Shown piece after piece: positions 9,373-18,500 of a stretch of DNA of 39,989 bases. A model generated the notes under the pieces. It was not told the DNA's origin. It saw nothing but the letters and a program-made list of their open reading frames with translations, and made no database searches. This DNA is from an uncultured Bacteroides sp. (lineage in GTDB: Bacteria; Bacteroidota; Bacteroidia; Bacteroidales; Bacteroidaceae). The stretch lies in NCBI GenBank assembly GCA_947074275.1, contig CAMTPA010000027.1, positions 1-39,989 of the forward strand, in the 5' to 3' direction. Made by a program: the position numbers and the translations under genes. The stretch's first letter is position 1; each line of letters begins with the position of its first letter.

Positions 9373-9909
9373 ATGATGAGAAAATTCAAAATCAATGAGT
9401 TGAACCGAATGAGTATGGAGGAGTTTAAAGCATCTGATAAGATTCCATTGGTGGTAGTTTTGGACGATATACGAAGTTTGCACAACATTGGTTCGGTGTT
9501 TCGCACTTCCGACGCTTTTCGAGTAGCGTGTATCTACTTGTGTGGCATCACCGCTACACCACCTCACGCCGAGATACACAAAACCGCTCTTGGTGCCGAA
9601 GATACCGTAGATTGGCAGTATGTTGATAACGCTGTGGAGGCTGTTGATAACTTAAAGCAAAGCGGTTACTTTGTTTACTCGGTAGAACAATGCGAAGGGA
9701 GTGTGATGCTGGATGAATTGGTGCTTGATAAGAGTAAGAAATATGCCGTGGTATTGGGCAATGAAGTGAAAGGTGTGCAGCAGGAAGTAATCAATCACTC
9801 AGATGGTTGCATCGAAATTCCACAATATGGCACCAAGCACTCGCTCAATGTTTCGGTGACGGCTGGCATTGTGATTTGGGACTTGTTTAAACAGCTGCAC
9901 GGAGGTTGA
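9373..9909 (+). CDS. SpoU/TrmH-family RNA 2'-O-methyltransferase
   Basis: A 178-residue SPOUT-class methyltransferase acting in the cytoplasm on tRNA or rRNA with S-adenosylmethionine. Motif 1 is DDIRSLHNIGSVFRTSDAF (N38, G40, R44, T45), motif 2 is VVLGNEVKGV near residue 136 and motif 3 is QYGTKHSLNVSVTAGIVIWD, which closes the knot and SAM site. The protein consists of the catalytic domain plus a short N-terminal extension, without the L30e-like substrate-binding domain of RlmB. The exact target nucleotide cannot be assigned. ATG codons occur at 9373 and 9376; either may be used. The gene converges with the DUF4294 gene, with only 10 bases between the stops. Confidence 0.92.
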   Translation: MMRKFKINELNRMSMEEFKASDKIPLVVVLDDIRSLHNIGSVFRTSDAFRVACIYLCGITATPPHAEIHKTALGAEDTVDWQYVDNAVEAVDNLKQSGYFVYSVEQCEGSVMLDELVLDKSKKYAVVLGNEVKGVQQEVINHSDGCIEIPQYGTKHSLNVSVTAGIVIWDLFKQLHGG

Positions 9910-9919
9910 TAACATCGGT

Positions 9920-10522
9920 TCATAACTGTCCGCTTTCTAATAAAACTATGATTCGTTCGGCAAGCTGGTCTTCGCCGGTCGGGTCATATTCTTTTTTCAA
10001 GCTTGCGCCAAACAGAGCAGCAAAGGTTTGGTAGAATCCCGCCTTAAAAGGTCCCATAAAAGCTTTTACCAACTCAAAAGAGGTCTGGTGGCTGTTTCTA
10101 TCCACCAACTTTATCAACAGTTTGCCTTGAGCAAATGTTAGCTTCTTCATCCGTGGGGTATATTGCTCTTTCAACCCCTTTTCCACCGCCTTTATGTGTC
10201 GTTGGCGAGCTTTGTCGTTGGGCAAAGTCTGCAAATACTCATACGTTTCTATAATGATTTGGTTTATTTCGCGCGATATGGGATATACTTTCTTCACATT
10301 TCTCACCATCCGATAATAGGCCTCACGCTCTTTGTTGCTCTTGAATACCAATGGTTTAAACACATACACCGTAGGCAGTTGCACGCACGGTATCGTGTCG
10401 CCTTGGTATACACAAAGCGGAACAAGTATGCTGCCTTTCGGAATTGGTTTGGTATCCTGGCAAAAACTGTTGAGACGAAAGCAAAACAGTGTGAGAAGCG
10501 TGATGAATATCCAACGGTTCAT
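9920..10522 (-). CDS. DUF4294 family exported protein
   Basis: A 200-residue protein with a signal peptide (MNRWIFITLLTLFCFRLNSFCQ). The body matches my recollection of the Bacteroidota DUF4294 family: a short strand-rich start (GDTIPCVQLPTVYVF), then a mainly helical basic segment including REAYYRMVRNVKKVYPISRE and TPRMKKLTFAQGKLLIKLVDR, and a C-terminal helix ending in LLESGQL. Function is unknown. It is divergent from the helix-hairpin-helix/barrel gene, with 99 bases between the two ATGs. Likely periplasmic. Confidence 0.8.
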   Translation of the reverse strand: MNRWIFITLLTLFCFRLNSFCQDTKPIPKGSILVPLCVYQGDTIPCVQLPTVYVFKPLVFKSNKEREAYYRMVRNVKKVYPISREINQIIIETYEYLQTLPNDKARQRHIKAVEKGLKEQYTPRMKKLTFAQGKLLIKLVDRNSHQTSFELVKAFMGPFKAGFYQTFAALFGASLKKEYDPTGEDQLAERIIVLLESGQL

Positions 10523-10621
10523 AACTACAAAAATAACGAGATATTTCGGATTATGTTGTTTTCTTATTTGTCGATTAACCTATTTAAAGTAACTTCGCTT
10601 TTGAATAGCAAACAAAACCAA

Positions 10622-12640
10622 ATGCAAAAAACACGACTATTAAAAACGATTTTGGTTATTAACCTATTGTTCATATCTCTTGTTAATAACGCACAAACCC
10701 CTTTTATATCAATTGTAGAAGATGTAATGGAGGAAATATCGGTTAATAACTACGAAGATGAATACATAGATTGGAGCAATGTGCTGCAAGAATTATCAGA
10801 ACAAATAGAACATCCACTCAATCTCAACACGGCCACTCGGCAACAATTGGAACGATTCCCCTTTCTTAGTCCGTTGCAAGTAGAAAACACATTGGCCTAC
10901 ATCTATATCCACGGGCAGATGCAAACCGTTTCGGAACTAATGCTGGTGGAAGCGATGGACTATGAAACCATTCGCTATCTCACCCCTTTTGTTTGCGCTA
11001 TTCCGGTAGAAAGTAGCAAAAAAATAGAGCTGAAAGAGTTGTTGAAAACCTCGCAAACTGAGTTGATAACTCAGTTAACAATTCCATTGTACAAACGCAA
11101 AGGATACAAGGATAAATATCTCGGCCCTCCCATTTCTCATTCACTGAAATATAGTTTTAGATGTGCCGATAAACTCTATATAGGGCTTGTAGGGGCACAA
11201 GATGCTGGTGAACCTTTTGGTGCATTACACAATAAAAAAGGGTATGATTACTACTCTATCTACCTGTTGATACAAAATTTTGGACTGTTGAAAACTTTAG
11301 CTGTTGGTAACTATCAAATGAGCTTCGGGCAAGGACTGGTTTTAAACTCAGGCTTTATGATGGGTAAGTCTGCTTTTCTTCATTCCACGCTCAACAAATG
11401 GCAAGGTATTCGCAAACACTCGTCTACCGATGAATATAACTATTTTCGAGGAATAGCTACCACGCTCGACTTAGGAAAACGGTGGCAACTATCGGCTTTT
11501 TATTCGCATCGTTTGCTCGATGGAGTAGTGAATGAAGCAGGCGAAATCACCTCAATTTATAAAAGTGGACTTCATCGTAGCGAAAGTGAAAACGCAAAGC
11601 GAAAAGCCGCCACAATGCAATTGGTAGGTGGAAATATCAACAAGTATTTCAACTACCTAAACATCGGTGCAACAGGTGTTTACTACGTTATGAACCGAAG
11701 TTATCAACCACCCACAAATGGATATAGAAAATACAACATCAACGGTAGTAAATTCTATAATATTGGAGTAGATTATGCTTGGAGGTATCGAAACATATTT
11801 GCCACAGGAGAAGCAGCTACCGGCACAAGCGGATGGGCCACCGTGAACCAGCTACACTACGAGTTTTCATCCGATTATCGGGTAGCATTGGTGCATCGCT
11901 ACTATGCTCACGATTATTGGGCAATGTATGCACGCTCGTTTGGCGAAGGTAGTGCCGTGCAAAACGAAAACGGTTGGTATATTGCCACACAGCTTTCTCC
12001 ACTCAAATGCATCAATCTATATGCTTCGCTCGATTTATTCTCATTTCCGTGGTGGCGATATAGAATCAGTAAACCATCTCAAGGGGTAGACGGTGCAATA
12101 CGGGCTGTTTATAACCCCCGACTACCTGTTAATATCGAAGTGAGCTATCGGTTTAAAAAGCGCGAAAGAGACGTGACAGGTACACAAGGCGAAAACATTC
12201 TCCCCACTTATCAACACCGCCTGCGCTTGCGATTGAACTATTTGGCAAACGAGCTGTTTTCATTTCGCACGGTGGTCGACTACAATCGATTTGCTATGCA
12301 GCGTGCCAGTCAGGGGTTTCAATTCACACAGATGATGAGCTACAACTATCGGTGGTTGAAACTTCAGCTACAAGCCACCTATTTCGATACCGACGACTAC
12401 GATTCGCACGTATATGTGAGCGAACGTAGTATGCTATACAGTTTTTATACCCCCTCGTTTCAAGGCAAAGGGTTTCGTTGGTCGGCTTATGCACGCTATG
12501 ATATAAACCCGAACTGGATGCTTATGGCAAAGTTTGGTCAAACCATCTATCGCAATCGTTTCACCATCGGTTCGGGCAGCGACTTGATAAATAGTAACCG
12601 AAAATCGGACGTGGATGTGCTGCTTCGTATGAAATTTTAG
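10622..12640 (+). CDS. Exported helix-hairpin-helix / outer-membrane barrel protein
   Basis: I place the start at the ATG at 10622 (672 residues) because MQKTRLLKTILVINLLFISL followed by VNNAQ is a clean signal peptide; the open frame runs further upstream but over the opposing DUF4294 gene. After the signal peptide an acidic linker leads to a ComEA-like helix-hairpin-helix segment at about residues 66-110 (LNLNTATRQQLERFPFLSP). The rest, about 150-672, is a long series of amphipathic strands rich in Tyr/Trp/Arg (for example YRVALVHRYYAHDYWAMYARSF) and ends in DVDVLLRMKF, a typical terminal barrel strand with C-terminal Phe. It is thus probably an outer-membrane barrel with a periplasmic HhH domain. 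The combination is common in Bacteroidales but its role is not known to me. Confidence 0.8.
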   Translation: MQKTRLLKTILVINLLFISLVNNAQTPFISIVEDVMEEISVNNYEDEYIDWSNVLQELSEQIEHPLNLNTATRQQLERFPFLSPLQVENTLAYIYIHGQMQTVSELMLVEAMDYETIRYLTPFVCAIPVESSKKIELKELLKTSQTELITQLTIPLYKRKGYKDKYLGPPISHSLKYSFRCADKLYIGLVGAQDAGEPFGALHNKKGYDYYSIYLLIQNFGLLKTLAVGNYQMSFGQGLVLNSGFMMGKSAFLHSTLNKWQGIRKHSSTDEYNYFRGIATTLDLGKRWQLSAFYSHRLLDGVVNEAGEITSIYKSGLHRSESENAKRKAATMQLVGGNINKYFNYLNIGATGVYYVMNRSYQPPTNGYRKYNINGSKFYNIGVDYAWRYRNIFATGEAATGTSGWATVNQLHYEFSSDYRVALVHRYYAHDYWAMYARSFGEGSAVQNENGWYIATQLSPLKCINLYASLDLFSFPWWRYRISKPSQGVDGAIRAVYNPRLPVNIEVSYRFKKRERDVTGTQGENILPTYQHRLRLRLNYLANELFSFRTVVDYNRFAMQRASQGFQFTQMMSYNYRWLKLQLQATYFDTDDYDSHVYVSERSMLYSFYTPSFQGKGFRWSAYARYDINPNWMLMAKFGQTIYRNRFTIGSGSDLINSNRKSDVDVLLRMKF

Positions 12641-12673
12641 TTACCTTCGATTTATAATTAAAAAACAATAGAT

Positions 12674-13447
12674 ATGACAATCATCTTTCCTTCTCCTATA
12701 TTTGGCCCTGTACACTCACGTAGGCTGGGTGTGTCGTTGGGCATCAACCTGCTTCCTTCCGATGGTAAGTTTTGTTCGTTCGACTGTGTGTATTGTGAGT
12801 GTGGATTCAACAAAGACCGCAGACCTACCAAAAAGCTGCCTACGCGCGAAGAGGTGCGCCACGCCCTGCAAACTAAACTTGAAGAGATGAAAAAAAATGG
12901 GCCATCTCCCGACGTACTTACCTTTGCAGGCAATGGAGAACCTACCGCACATCCACATTTTGCCGAGATTATAGACGATACGTTGGCACTGAGAGATACC
13001 TTTTTTCCAAATGCCAAAGTAAGTGTGCTTACCAACGGCACTCTGCTCAATAGGCCTAAAGTGTTTGAAGCATTGAGCAAAGTAGACAACAACATTGTGA
13101 AGCTCGACACCGTGGATGCCGACTACATAAACGAAGTAGACAGACCCATTGGCAAGTATGATGTAAACGAAGTGATAGAACGAATGAAAGCTTTTGATGG
13201 ACACTGCATTGTGCAGACTATGTTTATGAATGGAACATTCGATGGAAAGGATGTGAGCAACACATCGCCACGCTTTGTAGACCCGTGGCTCGAAGCGGTG
13301 AAGACCATCAAACCCAAGCAGGTGATGATTTATACAATCGACCGAGAAACGCCGGGTCACGAACTCCAAAAAGCCACCCATGAAGAGCTTGATGCAATAT
13401 TGATTCGGCTCAAAGAAGCTGGTATTGATGCTACGGCTTCGTATTAG
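12674..13447 (+). CDS. Radical SAM protein (COG0731-like)
   Basis: A 257-residue cytoplasmic radical SAM enzyme. The cluster motif CSFDCVYC provides C34, C38 and C41 (CX3CX2C), with an extra C43. The following features are normal: FAGNGEPTAHP near residues 94-104 (the GGEP-type SAM-binding stretch), VLTNGTLL near 120, and DRPIGKYDV near 155. The opening GPVHSRRLGVSLGINLLP is typical of the family related to the wyosine enzyme Taw1, but in Bacteroidota these short versions have no firm function. It follows the barrel gene by 33 bases and converges with the MATE gene, the two stops being four bases apart. Confidence 0.88.
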   Translation: MTIIFPSPIFGPVHSRRLGVSLGINLLPSDGKFCSFDCVYCECGFNKDRRPTKKLPTREEVRHALQTKLEEMKKNGPSPDVLTFAGNGEPTAHPHFAEIIDDTLALRDTFFPNAKVSVLTNGTLLNRPKVFEALSKVDNNIVKLDTVDADYINEVDRPIGKYDVNEVIERMKAFDGHCIVQTMFMNGTFDGKDVSNTSPRFVDPWLEAVKTIKPKQVMIYTIDRETPGHELQKATHEELDAILIRLKEAGIDATASY

Positions 13448-13451
13448 ACAA

Positions 13452-15179
13452 TTACACAATCATATCGAATGTGTTGAACGAGAGGATGCGGTTGTATTTA
13501 AAATCTTTTGAAGCGTTGCGCAAGATGCCCAGACTGATGAGGTTTTCATCGAGTATGGCATCGTTGGTGATGTGGATGGTGTCGTTGTCGAGTTTCACCA
13601 TAATGCGCACCGTTCCATTATGGTGTACGCCAAGCTGTATATCTACATATCCTCCTTTTCGCTGGTGAGTTTGCAGGGCGTATTCCATTATTTCTCCTAC
13701 AATAATTTTGCTTCTAATTACTTTTATATCTTCCACCTCCTGAGCCATTAAGAATAGCTCTGTCATCTCTTGGTACTCTTCGAGCGAGCCAATGTCGTCG
13801 GGGCGCAAAAGAATACAAAAATTGGCTTTCAACACTTGGTTCTTGTCTTTGAAAGAGAGATAGTTTTCGATGCTGTATCTTTTTAAAAAAAGGCTGATAG
13901 CAACGGAAACCAACAATGGAATGATTGAACTTATGAAATAGAGCAACCACACCAATTCGGGACTGTGCGAGAATATGGCAATCACTCCCAATACCACGGG
14001 GATAATAAGGGTATTGAAAATGCCGAGATAAAAGCCGACGTTGTATTTGCTTATAGAGATAAATGTGTTGATGGCAATGTTGAGCAGCATACAGAAAGGC
14101 ACTGAAATGGCATATAAAAAGATGGCATTGATGGCCATAGGCATATATTCGGGGTGCTTGTAGCCATATAAGCCTGGAATCCATGGTGCAAAAACCACCA
14201 GTATAAGCACGATAATGCCACTTATCACCAAGCCATTTTTTATACCTATGCTGAATGTTTCTTTGATACCTCTACCATTTCGTTCACCAAAAAAAGTGCT
14301 CATAAGCGGCATCATAGCATACGATGTGGAAGCGATGATGGATAGAATGATGTCGTTGAAAGAGATAATCATCAGGTAGATTGCAACAATCTCGATGGAA
14401 AAATTATTCATCAGCAAGTTGTTGAGCACCAACATCGCTACAACGGCAGAAATGTTGTCGGTGGTAGCAAAAATACGCTTGATATTCTCTTTATTGGGGA
14501 GGGATAACCTTAGTTTTATAATGGTGGTTTTAAAAAAGAAGTGGCTCGACATAATGAGCGCACCCACAATTTCTGCTATCAACAGCGCATAAGCCGAACC
14601 TATCATACCACAATCCATCACACCCATAAAAAACATACTCAATGCTGCATATAAAACAGCTTTTACTACATTTCCCATTAATGCTAATGTGGGACTACTA
14701 TCGGTATTCACCATATAGTAAAGATACTTGGTAATCATACTAAAGCCCAATGCGATAGATAGATAACGGTTGTATTCCACAGCGTGTGTGTACATATCGG
14801 CATTGACACCCAGCAAAGGGGTAAGTATGGGGCTGAACAACCAGCTTACCAAGGCAAAAAGAAAAGCTGCAAGTGAAATGACCGAAAACGATTGGCTAAG
14901 AATGTTGGAAGCTGCTCGTTTGTTGTTGCTGGCCATAAACTGAGCAAAGGAGACGGCTGTGCCATAGCTGATGCCAGTAGACAATAGGCTTGCCACCAGC
15001 CATATCGGACTGGAGAGGATGGTAATTGCCATATCGTTGGTGCCATAATAATAGCCCACTAACATAGCCCCAATCATTACGGCGGAAGTAGAAAACAAAC
15101 CACTTAGCACCACGCGTGGCAACATTCGTTTGTATGAGCTTCGCACAATGTAGCGCGTGTTGTCCTCCATCAATATCAT
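13452..15179 (-). CDS. MATE-family transporter with C-terminal HATPase-like domain
   Basis: A 575-residue inner-membrane protein. Residues 1 to about 435 contain about twelve hydrophobic segments in the MATE pattern (for example GMIGSAYALLIAEIVGALIM near 190, and FFGERNGRGIKETFSIGI near 300), so export of drugs or metabolites by ion antiport is likely. The last 130 residues are soluble and resemble the RsbW/HATPase_c_2 fold: EIMEYALQTHQRKGGYVDI would occupy the N-box helix, and the ending LGILRNASKDFKYNRILSF would match the LGLxxIxxLxDxxxYxR pattern. The usual Asn of the N-box and the G-rich ATP lid are not seen, so ATP binding is doubtful. ATGs occur at 15179 and 15170. It faces the amylase/peptide unit upstream on the same strand. 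Confidence 0.85.
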   Translation of the reverse strand: MILMEDNTRYIVRSSYKRMLPRVVLSGLFSTSAVMIGAMLVGYYYGTNDMAITILSSPIWLVASLLSTGISYGTAVSFAQFMASNNKRAASNILSQSFSVISLAAFLFALVSWLFSPILTPLLGVNADMYTHAVEYNRYLSIALGFSMITKYLYYMVNTDSSPTLALMGNVVKAVLYAALSMFFMGVMDCGMIGSAYALLIAEIVGALIMSSHFFFKTTIIKLRLSLPNKENIKRIFATTDNISAVVAMLVLNNLLMNNFSIEIVAIYLMIISFNDIILSIIASTSYAMMPLMSTFFGERNGRGIKETFSIGIKNGLVISGIIVLILVVFAPWIPGLYGYKHPEYMPMAINAIFLYAISVPFCMLLNIAINTFISISKYNVGFYLGIFNTLIIPVVLGVIAIFSHSPELVWLLYFISSIIPLLVSVAISLFLKRYSIENYLSFKDKNQVLKANFCILLRPDDIGSLEEYQEMTELFLMAQEVEDIKVIRSKIIVGEIMEYALQTHQRKGGYVDIQLGVHHNGTVRIMVKLDNDTIHITNDAILDENLISLGILRNASKDFKYNRILSFNTFDMIV

Positions 15180-15324
15180 ACTCTAAACCGTCTGTTCATA
15201 ATAGGTGTTTGCCTGCAACATAATACTTTTGTATAGATTGCAGATTCACTCCTTTAATTAGATTATAGAATTACCATTGCATTTATTTTGAGGAGGTAAA
15301 GATACACTATTTGGCGAAACGATA

Positions 15325-15365
15325 AAATCCTCCAACCGTTTATTAACATTTCGGTTGGAGGATTT
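15325..15365 (-). terminator. Hairpin terminator after the amylase/peptide genes
   Basis: Arms AAATCCTCCAACCG at 15325-15338 and its complement at 15352-15365 form a perfect 14-bp stem around a 13-base loop. Read leftwards it follows the small peptide gene and runs into TTTTATCG; read rightwards it is followed by CTTTTTT. It can therefore end transcription in either direction and would isolate the MATE gene from the amylase unit. Confidence 0.7.
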
Positions 15366-15447
15366 CTTTTTTGGTGAATCTATTTTATAGGAATATTGAT
15401 TATTACTTGCAATATGCTATTGGAAATAGAACTTATATAGTTTGCAT

Positions 15448-15576
15448 CTACCAGCTATTGCGTGTTACCGATGGGTTGCTTGGACCACCTGAACTTCCAC
15501 TCGACAATGTAAGTATAGATCCTTCTATTTCCATTTCAATCACTTCTATCTGTGGTTTGATATATACATCTTTCAT
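15448..15576 (-). CDS. Small 42-residue peptide gene downstream of the amylase
   Basis: A complete small reading frame beginning with ATG at 15576, only 15 bases beyond the amylase stop, and ending with TAG at 15448. The peptide opens with MKDVYIKPQIEVIEMEIEG, has a hydrophobic SILTLSS step and ends in a Gly/Ser/Pro-rich tail (SGSSGGPSNP...RNSW). This matches a loose pattern I recognise from many short Bacteroidales proteins (K-x-Y-x-x-P-x-I-E-V-x-E-x-E followed by a Ser/Gly-rich tail), whose function is not known to me. There is no classical signal peptide. Spacing suggests co-transcription with the amylase and termination at 15325-15365. The alternative is chance, but the fit of composition, position and start context argues for a real gene. 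Confidence 0.6.
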   Translation of the reverse strand: MKDVYIKPQIEVIEMEIEGSILTLSSGSSGGPSNPSVTRNSW

Positions 15577-15591
15577 AATGAACAATTTATT

Positions 15592-18500
15592 TTAATATAC
15601 AATTATTTTTTGACTGTTTACTACATAGATACCTGCTGGTACACCTATTTTTTGTTCTCTCTGCAAAGATGTTTGCTTGTAGATAAGTGTTCCGTTGGCA
15701 TCGTAAATCACGATTGGAGTAGGGTTGTTCATCTGTATCACGATTTCTCCCTTTCCACCTAAAATAGTAGTGAAATCATCACTCTCTTTTTCAAATTCTA
15801 TAAAGCCTGTTGTACCATTGTTTCCTTCTCCTATGATGAGGCTTTGTCCAGAAACACCATCTGATACAGGTGTATCGATGAAATAACTGCGGAATGGCTT
15901 CAATGTATTTCCTGCTGTTTTCGAGAAACTATTGGCAGCTGTATCGAGCATATACAAAGTAGGTGTAGTGGCGTGGTCGGTCTTTGTTTCGTAAGTTCCG
16001 ATGTAGTGGTAATGGCTGCTTGTTTTCTTTTTTTCTTGGTTTACGTCGAAAGTGGCCGATGTACCTTTAAACTCTACTTTCCAGTTATCTAAATAATCTG
16101 TTCCCCAGTCTTTTCCAGGGAAAGCTATTAAGTAAGGCGTATTTGCATTAAGTTGGTCTACGTTGCTAAAGTTCACTACACCCTCTTCGCTGCTTGTATA
16201 TTCTTTCAACCAGAAATCTCCTGTTTGCGAAAGTGTCACGGGACGTATGTTGGTATGGATATTACCTGCAACTTCGTTTACCTCTGTCACACCAAAAGGT
16301 AGACAGATAGTTTCCCAACCACCCGTTTTGGATGCTCCAGCAAAGCTACGTGTGTACGAAACATTACCTGCTGTAAATGTAGACGAGATGACAAATGGTT
16401 TGTCGTCGTCAATCACAATATCGGTAAGTGCTGTCGACGCTGCTATCACATTTTTGGTCATTGCCTGATTGCCGTTGGTTGTGCCCTGTGGCACATAAAC
16501 CAAGCAGTTGGGGTTTGCTCCTGTCAATGGGTTTCCTGTGAAGTTGAGGTGCGACAATTGTAATTGTGTCATAGCGTTGCAACCTTGTAGCATACCGTCG
16601 ATGTTTTTAGCTTCTATCACGGCTTCGGTCATATCCACGCTCTTTATGCTATTGTTGGTAGTGGAGGCTGAAAGCAATGTTTTATTATCCCACCCACCAG
16701 AGCGGATTTTTAAGTTGGTTTCTGCCGATAAATCGGTTGCTGCGTCCGATGAATGAATCAATCTGTAACCCGGGTCGAAATTTAGATAAAGACGAAACTC
16801 GTGTGCTGGTACGGTGATGTTTTGAGTTATCGCATTCACTTCTATGATTCCTCCATTCATTATGTCATACCATGTTCCTGTGTGGGTGAACTCACCATAA
16901 CAACTTGCTTCGTTTCCTGTAAAGTTGCCAATGATAACCATTGATTTATTGCCTGCTTGACTACGAATCAATCGGCCGCCACTCCAGCTATCAACGCTCA
17001 CATTCCACTTGAACCCATAGCCTTCATTGAAGTTACCCCGTGCACAAAACAGTTCGGGATAATGTTTTTTCAGATACAGCAGTTTGCTGTACACATCAAA
17101 CAAATATTTGCGGTCGGCATCATCGTAATAATCCCACTTGATGGGTTTTTTCCCCGTTCTTCCACCTTCATTAATCGAAAAGTCGTAACCCAATTCGCCA
17201 AACTGCCATATCATTTTTGGTCCGGGCACAGTCAAGAAAAAGGCGGTACTTGTGGCAAGTTGTTTCATACGTATAGAGTTGTTTTCTTTGATAGGGTCTG
17301 TTCCGTATGTTTTTGCTCCAAATGCCATTCGCTCCTCATCGTGGCTCTCCATATAGCCTACCAAGCTATTTTCGGGCATACCATTAGTCTCAGTCCATTC
17401 GTACATTCTGCTCAAGTCCGATTCACTTTGATGCCCCATAGCTACCTGACAATAACTGTGGTTTACATTGCGCCACATCATAAATCCAGCCTCTCCCAAT
17501 TCGTGCTCCTCATCGTAGTTTGTCAGGTGTTCGCATATCACGTATGTTCCCGGGCTTACTTGGTCTATCACCCCTTTCATTCGTGTCAAGTTGTATATAC
17601 GTCCTCCATCGTAAGCGTTTGCCCATTCATCGCTTGCCATCTCAAAGGGAGTGTTGGAGAAACCTTTGGTAAAATCGTATCGAATGCCGTCTACTTTAAA
17701 CTCAGTGAGCCAGTGCGTGTTGACACGATCCACGAAACTGCGTGTATAAAAGCTCTCGTGATTGAAGTCGGCTCCCCATTGCAAACCGGGGTTTTGGATG
17801 TTCGACTTCACGTTGTACCAAGGACTGTGCATAAGTGGTGTGCCTTTGTCGTCTTGATAAAGATGTAGCAACGGCGATTGCCCAAAGCTATGATTGAGCA
17901 CTAAATCGATAATCACTGCAATGCCTTGTGCGTGACATTCGTCAATAAAAGCCTTGAAATCATCTTTAGTACCGTAAGCTTTGTCTACCGCAAAAAAGAA
18001 CGACGGATTGTAACCCCAACTGTCATTGCCCTCAAATTCGTTGGTAGGCATAAGTTCTATGGCATTTATTCCTAACTCTTTCAGGTAGGGTAGCTTGGCT
18101 TGTGCGGCTTTGTAAGTACCTTCGCTGGTGAAGTCGCGCAAATGTATTTCGTATATTACAAGGTCTTTCTTTTGGGGTTTTGTAAAGTTGGTGGTTTGCC
18201 AATTGTACTCGCTTTGCCCTGTCTGAAATACCGACACAATGCCATTTGCATCTGTTGGATAAGCCTTTAGGTTGGGATAAACATCGTTTGTAATGTACGA
18301 GTCGTTCCAAGGGTCGAGCACCTTTTCGGTGTAAGGGTCGGCAATGCAGATGTTTCCATCTATTACATATTGATATGCGTATTCCGTGCCCGAGGTCAAT
18401 CCTGTAAGAGTTATCCAAAACGTTTCTCCATCATTGTCACGCTTCATTTGGTATTCGGGGGCGTATGTCCAGTCGTTGAAGTCGCCTATCACATAAGCAC

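Noticed and set aside
10163..10621. Upstream extension of the helix-hairpin-helix/barrel gene
   Set aside because: It would run antisense over most of the DUF4294 gene and hide the signal peptide that starts at 10622.
15371..15595. 74-residue plus-strand frame between MATE and amylase genes
   Set aside because: It overlaps the better supported minus-strand 42-residue gene and the terminator, and has no family-like features.
16957..17868. 303-residue plus-strand frame inside the amylase
   Set aside because: Antisense to the GH13 catalytic domain whose motifs are intact; no domain recognisable.
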